A stretch of DNA of 63,209 nucleotides, taken from assembly GCF_008802355.1 (NCBI RefSeq), contig NZ_VZRA01000005.1, positions 1 through 63,209 on the forward strand. The letters are read 5' to 3'. The position numbers and the translations under genes are program-made. Source of the DNA: Oryzomonas sagensis (GTDB lineage Bacteria; Desulfobacterota; Desulfuromonadia; Geobacterales; Pseudopelobacteraceae). The notes beneath the pieces are model-generated. The model had not been told where the DNA came from and did no database searches. It worked only from the letters and a program-made list of their open reading frames with translations. Below are positions 63,206 to 63,209 of the stretch, one piece after another. Each line of letters starts with the position of its first letter. Position 1 is the first letter of the stretch.

Positions 63206-63209
63206 CCGG
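63157..63209 (+). CDS. Rrf2-family transcriptional regulator, N-terminal fragment (right copy)
   Basis: The first 17 codons (MISKKTKYALKALYHLA) before the window ends. They are the same as the left-end copy, with one more codon visible here. The regulated pathway cannot be named from this. Confidence 0.7.
   Translation, partial: MISKKTKYALKALYHLA

Noticed and set aside
1-63209. CRISPR arrays
   Set aside because: No set of regularly spaced direct repeats was seen anywhere in the window.

Overview
The window looks like a chromosomal segment of a Geobacter-like bacterium (Desulfuromonadota/Geobacterales; inferred from gene content, no search was run). Supporting features are a hopanoid locus (shc, hpnA, dxs, hpnH), an aldehyde:ferredoxin oxidoreductase, a tetraheme c-type cytochrome, a rhodanese lipoprotein next to an outer-membrane barrel that resembles the ExtH/ExtI pair of Geobacter, sigma-54 control and selenocysteine decoding. 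The left two thirds (about 1-39900) is GC-rich and dense with ordinary genes. The right third (about 40000-62500) is more AT-rich, has long intergenic stretches and carries most of the unusual content.

Layout: 1-1000 holds the 5' end of an rrf2-type regulator gene and a MazE/MazF-type toxin-antitoxin pair. 1059-7242 is the hopanoid/isoprenoid locus on the minus strand. 7488-12448 runs plus: yhbY, gph-like phosphatase, AOR, yraN and a two-gene glutamine-dependent NAD synthetase. 12650-17120 holds a YciH/SUI1 protein, tRNA-Leu, tig-clpP-clpX, hup, tRNA-Asp and tRNA-Val. 17499-39550 is mixed housekeeping and membrane genes, including a yeiH-like exporter bracketed by two identical tRNA-Asp genes, DedA, TrmJ, SemiSWEET, LemA/TPM, ruvCA, NDH-2, signalling proteins, and YitT, NUDIX, EamA and metallo-beta-lactamase-fold proteins. 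tRNA-Ser(CGA) lies at 39836.

40044-62500 is the accessory-looking part: two lipid-linked sugar transferases, selB, a hemerythrin, tRNA-Sec(UCA), an IclR regulator, a porin, an NtrC-type response regulator with a sensor kinase, and then a minus-strand operon (57779 down to 52857). The operon encodes, in order, a periplasmic rhodanese, a tetraheme cytochrome, a DUF1573 protein with an in-frame UGA (Sec) in place of the first Cys of its conserved motif, an exported UGSC-motif selenoprotein with an in-frame UGA, and a paralogue of the UGSC protein's C-terminal domain. All five products carry export signals. Further right are a DUF3343 (putative Se/S carrier) protein, the barrel protein and a four-module rhodanese lipoprotein.

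The central interpretation is a selenium-centred periplasmic system. I see consensus sigma-54 promoters before the rhodanese/selenoprotein operon, the rhodanese-lipoprotein/porin genes and the other porin, and the first two share an ATAAC-N4-GTTAT dyad upstream. The sigma-54 response regulator and its solute-binding sensor kinase sit between these targets. SelB and tRNA-Sec are about 9-14 kb away, and a decayed selD 5' fragment that keeps its own UGA lies at 62051. Both ends of the window carry the same 126-bp sequence in inverted orientation, including the promoter and start of an rrf2 gene, so the segment is either flanked by inverted duplicates or is an assembly contig that ends in a repeat.
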